Position numbers and translations under genes: made by a program
Shown here: positions 53,058 to 60,812 of the stretch, piece by piece
Numbering within the stretch: the first letter of the stretch is position 1
How the letters are laid out: each line of letters begins with the position of its first letter
The notes under the pieces: model-generated
Told to the model about the DNA's origin: nothing
The model's database searches: none
Seen by the model: only the letters and a program-made list of their open reading frames with translations
Assembly (NCBI GenBank): GCA_964483245.1
Contig: CAZABP010000018.1
Coordinates: 1 to 64,000, forward strand
Origin: CAZABP01 sp964483245
Lineage (GTDB): Bacteria > Planctomycetota > UBA1135 > UBA2386
Length of the DNA: 64,000 bases
Direction of reading: 5' to 3'

Positions 53058-54151
53058 GCGAAGAAACCCCGGACACCGGCGATCACGTGCTCGAGCTGCG
53101 CGTCATCGTGCACCGGCGAGATCGGCAGGTACAGCATGACGTCGTAGAGCCGTGCCGTGGCCGGCAGCTCGGGGGTGCCGAGTCCCAGGCCCGGATGCTG
53201 CCACACCGGCTTGCGCCACATCAGCAGGGTCTCGATGCCTCGTTCGTACAGGTACTCCCGCAGCCGATCGCGGTGTGCGGTGCAGACGACGTAGTTCTGG
53301 AACACGTCGAACCGGGGCCCTTCCGGCCAGTGCGGCAGCTCGAGGTCGCCGACGCCGGTCAGGCCCTCCCGGTATTGCGCCGCGATCGCGCGCTGCCGCG
53401 CGATCCACCCGTCGAGGTGCGGGAGCTTCACGCTCAGCAACGCTGCCTGCACGTTGTCGAGCAGCGACGTGACGCCGTGAAACCGGTACTCACGCGTCTG
53501 CTTGTCCTCACCATTGAATCGCAGGCACTGGACCGTCGCCGCGAGCTGTGGATCACGCGTCACGACGGCGCCACCGTCCCCGAACGCGCCGAGCAGCTTC
53601 GATGGATAGAAGCTGAAGCAGCCGGTTGCGCCGAGCGTGCCGGCGCGGGCGTCACCCCAGCGGGCACCGGTCGCCTGCGCTGCGTTCTCGACCACGGCGA
53701 TCCCGCGCGGCTCCGCCAGCGCGAGGATCCGGGGCATGTCGCAGATGCGACCGTTCAGGTGGACCGGCATCACGGCCCGCGTGCGCGACGTGATCCGGTC
53801 GGCGAAGCTCTGCGGATCCAGATTGTGGTCCGCGCCAATGTCGGCCAGCACCGGCGTTGCGCCGGTGTTGGCGATCGCCGAGATGCAGCCGACGAACGTG
53901 TGCGCCGGCACGACGACCTCGTCGCCACGACCGGTGCCGAGCGCGCGCAGTGCCAGGTGCAGCGCGTCGTAGCCGCTGCCGACGCCGATCGCGTGCGGCA
54001 CCTGCAGCCAGCCGGCGAACTCCTGCTCGAACGTGGCGAGCTGCTCGCGGTGGATCAGGTCGCCGCGCGCGAGGCAGTCGGTGAACGCGGCGTCGAGCGC
54101 CGGCTTCAGCGCGAGGTACTGTCGGCCTGGATCGAAGAACGGGACCCGCAT
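53033..54151 (-). CDS. DegT/DnrJ/EryC1 family protein with altered PLP contact
   Basis: A 372-residue member of the DegT aminotransferase family. The Schiff-base Lys is K185 in FSFYPSKLLGAFGDGG. The stretch that usually reads VxEDAAQA is VVENAAQATGA here: the residue holding the PLP ring nitrogen is Asn156 instead of Asp. This could alter the reaction or abolish normal transamination. It overlaps the convergent GT39 gene by 25 bp and lies 12 bp upstream of the cytochrome peroxidase stop. The partner sugar is unknown. Confidence 0.88.
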   Translation of the reverse strand: MRVPFFDPGRQYLALKPALDAAFTDCLARGDLIHREQLATFEQEFAGWLQVPHAIGVGSGYDALHLALRALGTGRGDEVVVPAHTFVGCISAIANTGATPVLADIGADHNLDPQSFADRITSRTRAVMPVHLNGRICDMPRILALAEPRGIAVVENAAQATGARWGDARAGTLGATGCFSFYPSKLLGAFGDGGAVVTRDPQLAATVQCLRFNGEDKQTREYRFHGVTSLLDNVQAALLSVKLPHLDGWIARQRAIAAQYREGLTGVGDLELPHWPEGPRFDVFQNYVVCTAHRDRLREYLYERGIETLLMWRKPVWQHPGLGLGTPELPATARLYDVMLYLPISPVHDDAQLEHVIAGVRGFFAQVRANTR

Positions 54152-54163
54152 CGGCCGTGCAGG

Positions 54164-55165
54164 TTAGCGGGATCGATCTTGCGGCGGTTCGGCGCGCGAC
54201 AGGGCGCGCAGGAATGCGACCAGGTGGCGCGCGTCGTCGTCGGTCAGCGCGAGCGGTTCGAGCTGCGCGCTGAGCCACGGATTCGCGTTGCCACCGCGCC
54301 GATAGAACGCGACCACGTCCTCGAGTGTCGCCAGGCTGCCGTCGTGCATGTACGGTGCCGTGAGCGTCAGACCGCGCAGCGTCGGGGTCTTGAACGCGCC
54401 GCGGTCCGTGTCCTTCTGCGTGACCAGGAACCGGCCGAGGTCACCCGGCACGCCGTCGACCACGCCGACCCCGGTGTTGTGGAACTTCTCGTCGCTGAAG
54501 TTCGGCTGCACGTGGCAGCGCCAGCAACGCCCCTTGCTCTCGTAGATCCACAGCCCGGCGCGCTCCTCACGGGTCAGCGAGTTGCGCTGGTTGCGGAAGA
54601 ACCGGTCGACCGGGCTGTCACCGAGCACGATGCCGCGCAGGTAGCCACCGAGTGCGGTCCCGAGCGTCGCCTCGTCCGGGGCAACGCCGAGCACGGCCGT
54701 GAACTCACGCACGTAGCTGGCATCGCTGCGCAACCGCGCGACTGCATCTGCGAGCGGCAGGTTCATCTCGTGCCGGTTCGCGATCGGCAGCAGCGCCTGC
54801 GCCTCGAGCGTGGGTGCCTTCCCGTCCCAGCCGAACGCGTTTCCGAACGCGCGGTTGTAGAGCGGCGGGGTGTTGCGCAGCCGCGCGTCGCCGAGCGCGC
54901 GTGGCAGGCCATCGCTGAAGCCGAGCTCCGGGCGATGGCAGCTCGCGCAGCTCAGCGAGCCGTCGGCCGACAGCCGCGGTTCGTGGAACAGCCGGCGACC
55001 GAGTGCATACAGCTCGGGCGTCAGGGGTTGCTCTGCCGCGGCCGGCACCGTTGCCTGCGGATCGAACGGCGAGCGCAGCGGGAACGCGGAGGGTGCTGCG
55101 GCGCCCTGCGCGACCAGCGGCAGCGCGACGAGCGCCAGCGCCGCGGATGCTGCGCGCTGCCGCAT
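54164..55165 (-). CDS. Dihaem cytochrome c peroxidase
   Basis: A 333-residue exported protein with a signal peptide (RAASAALALVALPLVAQGAA). Two haem-c motifs are visible: CASCH in SLSCASCHRPELGFSDG and CWRCH in GRCWRCHVQPNFSDEKFHN. The layout follows the CcpA/MauG group, which reduces hydrogen peroxide with electrons from a small cytochrome c. A C-terminal TLTAPYMHDGSLATLEDVV supports the call. It lies in the periplasm. A 3-bp gap to 55169 implies one transcript with the small protein there. Confidence 0.95.
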   Translation of the reverse strand: MRQRAASAALALVALPLVAQGAAAPSAFPLRSPFDPQATVPAAAEQPLTPELYALGRRLFHEPRLSADGSLSCASCHRPELGFSDGLPRALGDARLRNTPPLYNRAFGNAFGWDGKAPTLEAQALLPIANRHEMNLPLADAVARLRSDASYVREFTAVLGVAPDEATLGTALGGYLRGIVLGDSPVDRFFRNQRNSLTREERAGLWIYESKGRCWRCHVQPNFSDEKFHNTGVGVVDGVPGDLGRFLVTQKDTDRGAFKTPTLRGLTLTAPYMHDGSLATLEDVVAFYRRGGNANPWLSAQLEPLALTDDDARHLVAFLRALSRAEPPQDRSR

Positions 55166-55168
55166 CCG

Positions 55169-55549
55169 CTACATCGGGACCCGGTAGTCGATCCCGCCGA
55201 CGCGGCAGCCATCCCGCATCAGCGCGAGCAGCGGCAGCGTGCGCTCCGGGCCTTCGGTCTTCGAGGGGAGCCACTCGAGCGCGGACGGCGCGGTCACGCG
55301 CAGGATCGCCACGGCGACCGATCGCGGCACCAACCCGATGAACCCCTTGCCGGTCAGATCCTGGCGCGTGAGCTGCTCCAGCATCCGCCGGATCGGCTCG
55401 ACTTCCGGCGCGTCCGGCGACAGCACGAGCCCGACCGGCTGCAGCTCCGGGTGCTGGTGGCAGAGGTCGCCGGCCTCTTCTGCCAGCGAGGGACCGTGTT
55501 CCTGCAGCAGTTGCAGGGCGTCGGCTCCGGGATCGGAGTTTGGATGCAT
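55169..55549 (-). CDS. Hypothetical protein upstream of cytochrome peroxidase
   Basis: A 126-residue protein. ATG 55549 is chosen, giving a start MHPNSDPGADALQLLQEHG. It lacks a signal peptide and has no recognisable motif; the middle is mixed alpha/beta (GFIGLVPRSVAVAILRVTA). It is upstream of the cytochrome c peroxidase gene with a 3-bp gap. It could be a partner of the peroxidase or unrelated. It is divergent from the B3/4 gene at 55600. Confidence 0.6.
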   Translation of the reverse strand: MHPNSDPGADALQLLQEHGPSLAEEAGDLCHQHPELQPVGLVLSPDAPEVEPIRRMLEQLTRQDLTGKGFIGLVPRSVAVAILRVTAPSALEWLPSKTEGPERTLPLLALMRDGCRVGGIDYRVPM

Positions 55550-55599
55550 GGCAGGAGCCGGCAGCATAGTGCGCCCGCGCACCGCACGCCCACCCTCGC

Positions 55600-56232
55600 A
55601 TGCTGCCGATCCAGGATCCGCATCCGTTGCTCGATCTCGGGCTGCTCGAAGCCGAGTGGCCGGCGCCGCCGGTGGAGCCGACCACCTGCGCGGCGGCCGT
55701 TGCGCTGCTGTCCCCGGTTGCGTCCGCGCCGATGCACAGCGACGACGCGGTCCGCGCCGCGGTGCGCGATCTGCTGCGTGCCGGCGGCTTCAAACCGACC
55801 GGCCGCAGCAAGCCGTCCTCCGAGTATCTCGCGCATGCGGCGCGCGAGGGGCGCCTCGCGCCGATCCACCCCGCGGTCGACTGTGGCAACGCCGTCTCGC
55901 TGCACAGCGGCCTGCCGATCAGCGTCGTCGATTCTGACCGCCTGCGGCCGCCGCTGCGGGTCCAGCTCGCGCCGGCCGGCGCGCGCTACGTGTTCAACGC
56001 ATCCGGCCAGGAGATCGACGTCGGAGGTCTGCTGTGCCTCGCCGACGCGGACGGTCCCTGTGCCAATGCCGTCAAGGACGCGCAGCGGACGAAGACCAGT
56101 CCGGACACGCACCGCATGCTCGTGCTGGTCTGGGGCACGGTGGCGCTGCCGGGGCGGACGGCACGGACCGTCGCCTGGCTGCGCGAGCTGATGGCGTCAG
56201 CCGGTGCTCACGTGCTCGCATCCAGTCCGTGA
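55600..56232 (+). CDS. B3/4 domain protein
   Basis: A 210-residue stand-alone B3/4 domain, the module found in phenylalanyl-tRNA synthetase beta subunits. Characteristic stretches are GGFKPTGRSKPSSEYLAHAA, NAVSLHSGLPISVVD, and GLLCLADADGPCANAVKDAQ followed by RTKTSP. Such proteins may act in aminoacyl-tRNA editing or in handling modified amino acids. The gene overlaps the convergent tryptophanase gene by 36 bp. Confidence 0.85.
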   Translation: MLPIQDPHPLLDLGLLEAEWPAPPVEPTTCAAAVALLSPVASAPMHSDDAVRAAVRDLLRAGGFKPTGRSKPSSEYLAHAAREGRLAPIHPAVDCGNAVSLHSGLPISVVDSDRLRPPLRVQLAPAGARYVFNASGQEIDVGGLLCLADADGPCANAVKDAQRTKTSPDTHRMLVLVWGTVALPGRTARTVAWLRELMASAGAHVLASSP

Positions 56233-57621
56233 GACAGGACTCCGCATCGCGAGTGGCCGCAGCTTCGCCGTGAACGCACGCAGGTACGCCGGCTCCTGCA
56301 CGATCTCGAATCCGGTCAGCTCCTCGCGTCGCTGCGCGAGCTCGGCAAACGACTCGAGCACCCAGTCGACGTGGCTCTGCGTGTAGACGCGCCGCGCGAG
56401 ACACAGCCGGACCAGCTCGAGCTTCGCGTGCTGCGGTTCGCCGGTGTGCGGATCCCGGCCGCCGAACATCAGCGTGCCGACCTCGACCGCGCGGATCCCG
56501 CCGATCTGGTACAGCTCGCAGGCCACCGTCTGACCCGGAAGCTGTGCCGGTGGGATCTGCGGCAGGAACGCGCGCGCATCGACATAGACCGCGTGCAGCG
56601 CACTCGGACGGACCGTCGGGATCCCCAGGCGCTCGAGCCCACTGGCGAGGTAGCGCGAGCTGGCGAGCCGATACGCGAGGTAATCCGGATCGAGCACCTC
56701 CTGCAGTCCGACCGCCATTGCCGCGAGGTCCCGCCCGGCGAGTCCGCCATAAGTCGGGAAGCCCTCGGTCAGGATCAGCAGCTCGCGTACGCGCGCTGCC
56801 AGCACGTCGTCGTTCAGGCAGAGCAGCCCACCGATGTTGACCAGCCCGTCCTTCTTGGCCGACAGCAGGCAGCCGTCGGCGTGGCCGAACATCTCGCGCA
56901 CGATCTCGCGCATCGCGCGGTCGCGGTAGCCGGGTTCGTGCTGCTGGATCAGGTAGGCGTTCTCGGCGAAGCGCGCCGCGTCGAGGAAGAACGGCACGCC
57001 GTGCGCGCGGTACAGCTCCGCCGTCGCGCGGATGTTGGCCATCGAGACCGGATGTCCACCAACCGTGTTGTTGGTGACCGTCAGCAGACCGACCGGCACG
57101 CAGCCGGGTGCCTGGGCATCGAGGAACCGCGCGAGTGCGTCCAGATCCATGTCCCCCTTGAACGGATCCGGATCGCCCGGATCGAGCGCGCGCGCGACCG
57201 GCAGGTCGACGGCGGCACTCTGCGTGTACAGCACGTTCGCCCGCGTGGTGTCGAAGTGCGTGTTGTTCGGGATCGCTTTCCCTTTGCCGCCGAGCAGCGT
57301 GAACAGGATCCGTTCCGCGGCGCGGCCCTGGTGGACCGGGAACACGTGCCGGAACCCGGTCAGCTCGCGGACGACCTGCTCCAGCTCGAAGAACGAATCG
57401 GCGCCGGCGTAGCTCTCGTCCGCGGTCATGACCGCGGCCCATTGCCGTGTGCTCATCGCCCCGGTGCCCGAGTCCGTCAGCAGATCGATCATGACGTCGC
57501 GCGCGCGGACCTGGAACAGGTTCCAGTGCGCCCGCGCGAGCGCCTGCGCGCGCTCGGCGCGCGTCGTCATGCGGATCGGCTCGACCGCCCGGATCCGGAA
57601 CGGCTCGATGATCGTGCGCAT
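56197..57621 (-). CDS. tnaA: Tryptophanase/beta-eliminating lyase
   Basis: A 474-residue PLP enzyme of the tryptophanase/tyrosine phenol-lyase family. The PLP Lys is K257 in LLSAKKDGLVNIGG. Other hallmarks are PNNTHFDTTRAN, TVTNNTVGGHPVSMANI, ILTEGFPTYGGLAGRDLAAM and CLARRVYTQSHVDWVLESF. The start MRTIIEPFRI at 57621 is the usual N-terminus. The phrases resemble tryptophanases that cleave tryptophan to indole, pyruvate and ammonia, but a tyrosine lyase cannot be excluded. It overlaps the B3/4 gene convergently by 36 bp. Confidence 0.9.
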   Translation of the reverse strand: MRTIIEPFRIRAVEPIRMTTRAERAQALARAHWNLFQVRARDVMIDLLTDSGTGAMSTRQWAAVMTADESYAGADSFFELEQVVRELTGFRHVFPVHQGRAAERILFTLLGGKGKAIPNNTHFDTTRANVLYTQSAAVDLPVARALDPGDPDPFKGDMDLDALARFLDAQAPGCVPVGLLTVTNNTVGGHPVSMANIRATAELYRAHGVPFFLDAARFAENAYLIQQHEPGYRDRAMREIVREMFGHADGCLLSAKKDGLVNIGGLLCLNDDVLAARVRELLILTEGFPTYGGLAGRDLAAMAVGLQEVLDPDYLAYRLASSRYLASGLERLGIPTVRPSALHAVYVDARAFLPQIPPAQLPGQTVACELYQIGGIRAVEVGTLMFGGRDPHTGEPQHAKLELVRLCLARRVYTQSHVDWVLESFAELAQRREELTGFEIVQEPAYLRAFTAKLRPLAMRSPVSRTGCEHVSTG

Positions 57622-57662
57622 CCGGGGTGAACCCGGGCTGCAGCGCGGCAATTTCGCGGGAG

Positions 57663-59303
57663 CTACTCCGTGCGCCGGCAGAAGCAGGAGGCCTCGATGA
57701 CCGTGTCGGCGCGCGCCCAGGCGTCCTGGAACGCGGCGGTGGCGGCGGCCGCTTCGTCGCTCGCGCCGCGGGCGCGCAGGCACTCGGCCAGTCCGTGCAG
57801 GGCCCAGCCGTTGTGCGGGTGCCGTCCCAGGTCTTCGCGGTAGATCGTCTCCGCTTCGGCGTGCCGGCCGGCCTCGAGCAGCAGCGCGCCGAGCGCGTGC
57901 CGGACCGGCTGCAGCCAGCCGGGCGGCTCGTCGTATTTCAGCGCCTCCTCGTGCGTGACCGCCTCGCGCAGCTTGGCGAACGCCTCATCCTGCTGGCCGC
58001 GGCGGAACAGCAGCTCTCCTTCGAGCATCAGGCTCGCGACGCGGAACACGTCGCTCGCCGTGTTGACGACGACCAGTGCGCCGGCTGGCAGCGCTGCGCG
58101 CTCCGTTTCGAATGCCGCACGCTCCTGCTCCGCCTGCTCGATGCGGCCCGTACCGCTGCAGCTCAGCGCGCGCGCGTAGCGCCAGAACGCGTGCCAGACC
58201 GGCCATCCCTGCGGTGGTTCCGGGGCGGCGAGCACGTCGTCGAAGCGGCCGAACCGCACGAGCACGTGCAGGTCGGTCCCCATGACGCCGTCCATCAACA
58301 CCTTCGCGAACGGATCGGCGGGTGGCACGACTTCGCGCGGGATCGCGCGCGCCGCTTCGAGCGCGATCTCGCGCCGGCCGTCGAGCATCGCGGCATAGGC
58401 GAGGAAGTGCAGGTTGTGGGCGAAGTAGAAGTCGTAGAACTTGCCGTGCCCCGCCTGCGCGAAGTAGCGGCGGTCGACTGCGACTGCGCGCGCATTCGCC
58501 GAGACCGCGTCGGCGTAGCGTCCGGTGCGCACGTAGATGTGCGCCGGCATGTGCACCAGATGTCCCGCGTCCGGCACCAGCGTGCGCAGCCGGTCGGCCG
58601 CGAACAGCGCCCGCGCTGGATCCGGCGAAGCCTCGATCGTGTGGATCCAGAAGTGCAGCGCGCCCGGGTGCTGCGGATGCGCGGCGAGCACCTGCTCGAG
58701 CGTCGCGATGACCTCGCTGGTGCCCGGTTGCGCGAGCCCCTCCTTCGTCCATTGATCCCACGGGCGCAGGTCGAGCAGCGCCTCGGCGAACAGCGCGCCG
58801 GCGTCGGCATCCTGTGGGAAGCGCTCCCAGACCGAGCGCATCGCATCGGCGTAGGCCCGGTCGAGCTCTGCGCGGTCTTCCGGCGCTGGCAGTTGGTAGC
58901 GCTCGCTCAACGCATCGATCAGCGCCCGCTCCACTGGCGCCGCCTGCTCGCGGCACGCGAGCGCACGCTGCAGCGCCGCATGCGCGGCTTCGCTCGCCTG
59001 CGGGGACATCGCTGGAGCATTGATGTTGGGGCCGTGTGCGTAGGCGATGCCCCACCACGCCATTGCACAGTGCGGGTCCGCCTCGGTCGCGGCTTCGAAC
59101 GCACGGATCGCCTCGTAGTGGTTGAACGCATAGGTCAGCGCGAGCCCCTGGTCGAACCAGCGTTGCGCCTGCGGCGACGAGGTCGTGACCGGACGGCGGT
59201 ACGTGCCGAGGTCGTCGAAGCGCGCGACACCTGCCGCGGGACCAGGCGACTGGCAGCATGCGAGCAGAGCGGTCCCGGCGAGGGTGCAGACGAGGGGTCG
59301 CAT
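57663..59303 (-). CDS. TPR lipoprotein
   Basis: A 546-residue predicted lipoprotein with LLAC as lipobox in the first 16 residues. TPR-type units are spread over the protein (AFNHYEAIRAFEAATEADPH, AMAWWGIAYAHGPNIN, LGALLLEAGRHAEAETIYRE). The WWGIAYAxGPNxN signature belongs to a widespread but uncharacterised family. It is probably a periplasmic scaffold or sugar/peptide-handling accessory. It follows the membrane protein gene at 59313 in the same direction with a 9-bp gap. Confidence 0.85.
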   Translation of the reverse strand: MRPLVCTLAGTALLACCQSPGPAAGVARFDDLGTYRRPVTTSSPQAQRWFDQGLALTYAFNHYEAIRAFEAATEADPHCAMAWWGIAYAHGPNINAPAMSPQASEAAHAALQRALACREQAAPVERALIDALSERYQLPAPEDRAELDRAYADAMRSVWERFPQDADAGALFAEALLDLRPWDQWTKEGLAQPGTSEVIATLEQVLAAHPQHPGALHFWIHTIEASPDPARALFAADRLRTLVPDAGHLVHMPAHIYVRTGRYADAVSANARAVAVDRRYFAQAGHGKFYDFYFAHNLHFLAYAAMLDGRREIALEAARAIPREVVPPADPFAKVLMDGVMGTDLHVLVRFGRFDDVLAAPEPPQGWPVWHAFWRYARALSCSGTGRIEQAEQERAAFETERAALPAGALVVVNTASDVFRVASLMLEGELLFRRGQQDEAFAKLREAVTHEEALKYDEPPGWLQPVRHALGALLLEAGRHAEAETIYREDLGRHPHNGWALHGLAECLRARGASDEAAAATAAFQDAWARADTVIEASCFCRRTE

Positions 59304-59312
59304 CCACCCGGT

Positions 59313-60617
59313 CTAGGGGGCTGCGCCGGACGATTCCAGCGCGGCGGCCCGGCTTCGGGCCAGGCTGCGGTGGATCCAGATCAGCTCACCGGCGCACGCG
59401 AGTGTTGCGAGCCCGATGCACAGCGCGCCGAGTCGCAGAGTCACCGCCGAACCCTGCACGCACCCGTAGAACGCGAGCACGGTGCCGAGCAGCATCGGAT
59501 ACGTGACCAGCCGCTGCAGCCAGCGCGAGCTGAGCCCGTGCGCGGATCGCGGGGGCAGCTCCTGCCCGCGCGAGCCCTGCCACTGCCGCAGCCACGCGAA
59601 CCAACCGACGATCCGCGGCAGGATCGCGAGGATCGCCGTCACGAAGAACCCGAGCAGCGCAGCACAGCCGTAGCCGGCGACGAACGCCGGTCGGGGCGCG
59701 TCCGCGAGCAGCAGTCCGATCCCGAGCGCGGCCGCAACCGCGAGCCACAGCACCGCGACGCGGAGCTGGTGGCTCGGCAGGTCCGGCTGTGGACGGTCGC
59801 GCGGCGGAGGTGGCGCGCGTCGATCGAGTGACAGCAGGATCGCCACGAACGTGATCAGGCCGGCCGCGATGCCGATCGCTGCGGCGCGCGCGGCGAGCTG
59901 CCAGCCCAGGCTCTTGCCGAGCGCGAACAGCACCGAGCCGGGTCCGAGCAGCAGGACCGGGATCCACGCGGCATGCGTGCGCGGCGGCCGCGCCGGCAGC
60001 ACCATCGGCAGCAGCCGGTAGCCGACGCCGACGAACATCGACAGCGCGAATCCGACGCCGGCCAGGTGCGCGTGGCCTGCGAGCGCAGCCACGTGGCCGC
60101 CCGGCAGGAACGGCTCACGCCGGTCGAGCGCGAGCAGGATCCCGAGGCCGGCGGCCAGGAACAGGTGCAACCAGGCGAGCGGGATCGGCACCCGGAACAG
60201 CAGCGCGGACGAGGATCCGAGCAGCAGCCGGCGTGTGACGTGCCAGGCGGGTGAGATGGCGCCGGCGACGATCATCAGGCCGGACCAGGCCATGCCGTCG
60301 TACCCGCCGAACACGAAGTGCGACGCCACGCCGAGTCCGCCGATGCAGATCGAGAGGGCCGCCGCCCAGTCCCAGCCACTCGCCGGCAGCCGGACTCCGA
60401 ACGCGAGCGGCAGCACGATCCACGTGGCGCCGGTGATGACCGGCAGCAGGAACCCGACCGTGATCAGGTGCACGACCAGCAGCGTCGTCGGGTGCATCGT
60501 CGCGCCGGCGATCTCTTCGGCGCGCAACACCGTGACCAGCATCGCGGTTGCCAGCGACGCCAGGGCGAAAGCGATGCAGGTCAGCGGCAGGCCGCGTGGA
60601 GGTGGCGCCTTCAACAC
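59313..60617 (-). CDS. Haem-copper-oxidase-like/NnrS-like membrane protein
   Basis: A 434-residue protein with about twelve membrane helices. Several helices carry His in positions seen in NnrS-type or cytochrome-oxidase subunit I-like proteins: TTLLVVHLITVGFLLPVITG, FVFGGYDGMAW and LAGHAHLAGVGFALSMFVGV. GTG 60617 is used as the start because sequence upstream of it lies in a repeat region; ATG at 60695 is an alternative. No Shine-Dalgarno is clear. It is followed by the TPR lipoprotein. Its ligand is unknown. Confidence 0.72.
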   Translation of the reverse strand: MLKAPPPRGLPLTCIAFALASLATAMLVTVLRAEEIAGATMHPTTLLVVHLITVGFLLPVITGATWIVLPLAFGVRLPASGWDWAAALSICIGGLGVASHFVFGGYDGMAWSGLMIVAGAISPAWHVTRRLLLGSSSALLFRVPIPLAWLHLFLAAGLGILLALDRREPFLPGGHVAALAGHAHLAGVGFALSMFVGVGYRLLPMVLPARPPRTHAAWIPVLLLGPGSVLFALGKSLGWQLAARAAAIGIAAGLITFVAILLSLDRRAPPPPRDRPQPDLPSHQLRVAVLWLAVAAALGIGLLLADAPRPAFVAGYGCAALLGFFVTAILAILPRIVGWFAWLRQWQGSRGQELPPRSAHGLSSRWLQRLVTYPMLLGTVLAFYGCVQGSAVTLRLGALCIGLATLACAGELIWIHRSLARSRAAALESSGAAP

Positions 60618-60648
60618 GCGGGGGAGCGTAGGCGCGGCGCGGTCGAAG

Positions 60649-60678
60649 CGCCGCTGCGGCGCGAACGCCGCAGCGGCG
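60649..60678 (-). promoter_or_regulatory. Perfect 13-bp hairpin with CGAA loop (TTCG on minus strand)
   Basis: The arms at 60649-60661 and 60666-60678 are exact reverse complements, separated by CGAA. On the minus-strand RNA the loop reads UUCG, one of the most stable tetraloops. It lies 31 bp before the start at 60617 and about 135 bp after the subtilase stop. It may be a terminator, a leader stem, or part of a mobile palindrome. No T tract follows. Confidence 0.6.
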
Positions 60679-60723
60679 TCGAGGGGCACACCCACGCGAC
60701 CTCTACCGCCGCGTCGCGGCGTT
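60664..60723. repeat. Palindromic repeat, copy 1
   Basis: A roughly 60-bp unit beginning AACGCCGCAGCGGCGTCGAG and ending with CGCGTCGCGGCGTTT. Its two ends are imperfect inverted repeats of each other. A near copy is at 60744-60804. Confidence 0.65.
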
Positions 60724-60743
60724 TCCTGCCAACCCGACCTCGA

Positions 60744-60804
60744 AACGCCGCAGCGGCGGCGAGGGGTTGGCCCTCGCGACCTCTGCCGCCGCGTCGCGAC
60801 GTTG
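60744..60804. repeat. Palindromic repeat, copy 2
   Basis: A second unit, beginning AACGCCGCAGCGGCGGCGAG and ending GCGTCGCGACGTTG, differing from copy 1 mostly in the central loop. It lies 9 bp after the subtilase stop (minus-strand direction). Confidence 0.65.
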
Positions 60805-60812
60805 CTCGAGGA

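Noticed and set aside
52622..56191. A 1189-codon open frame on the plus strand
   Set aside because: It runs in the wrong frame over parts of four genes. The frame is open only because of high GC content and has no domain signal before the B3/4 region read in another frame.
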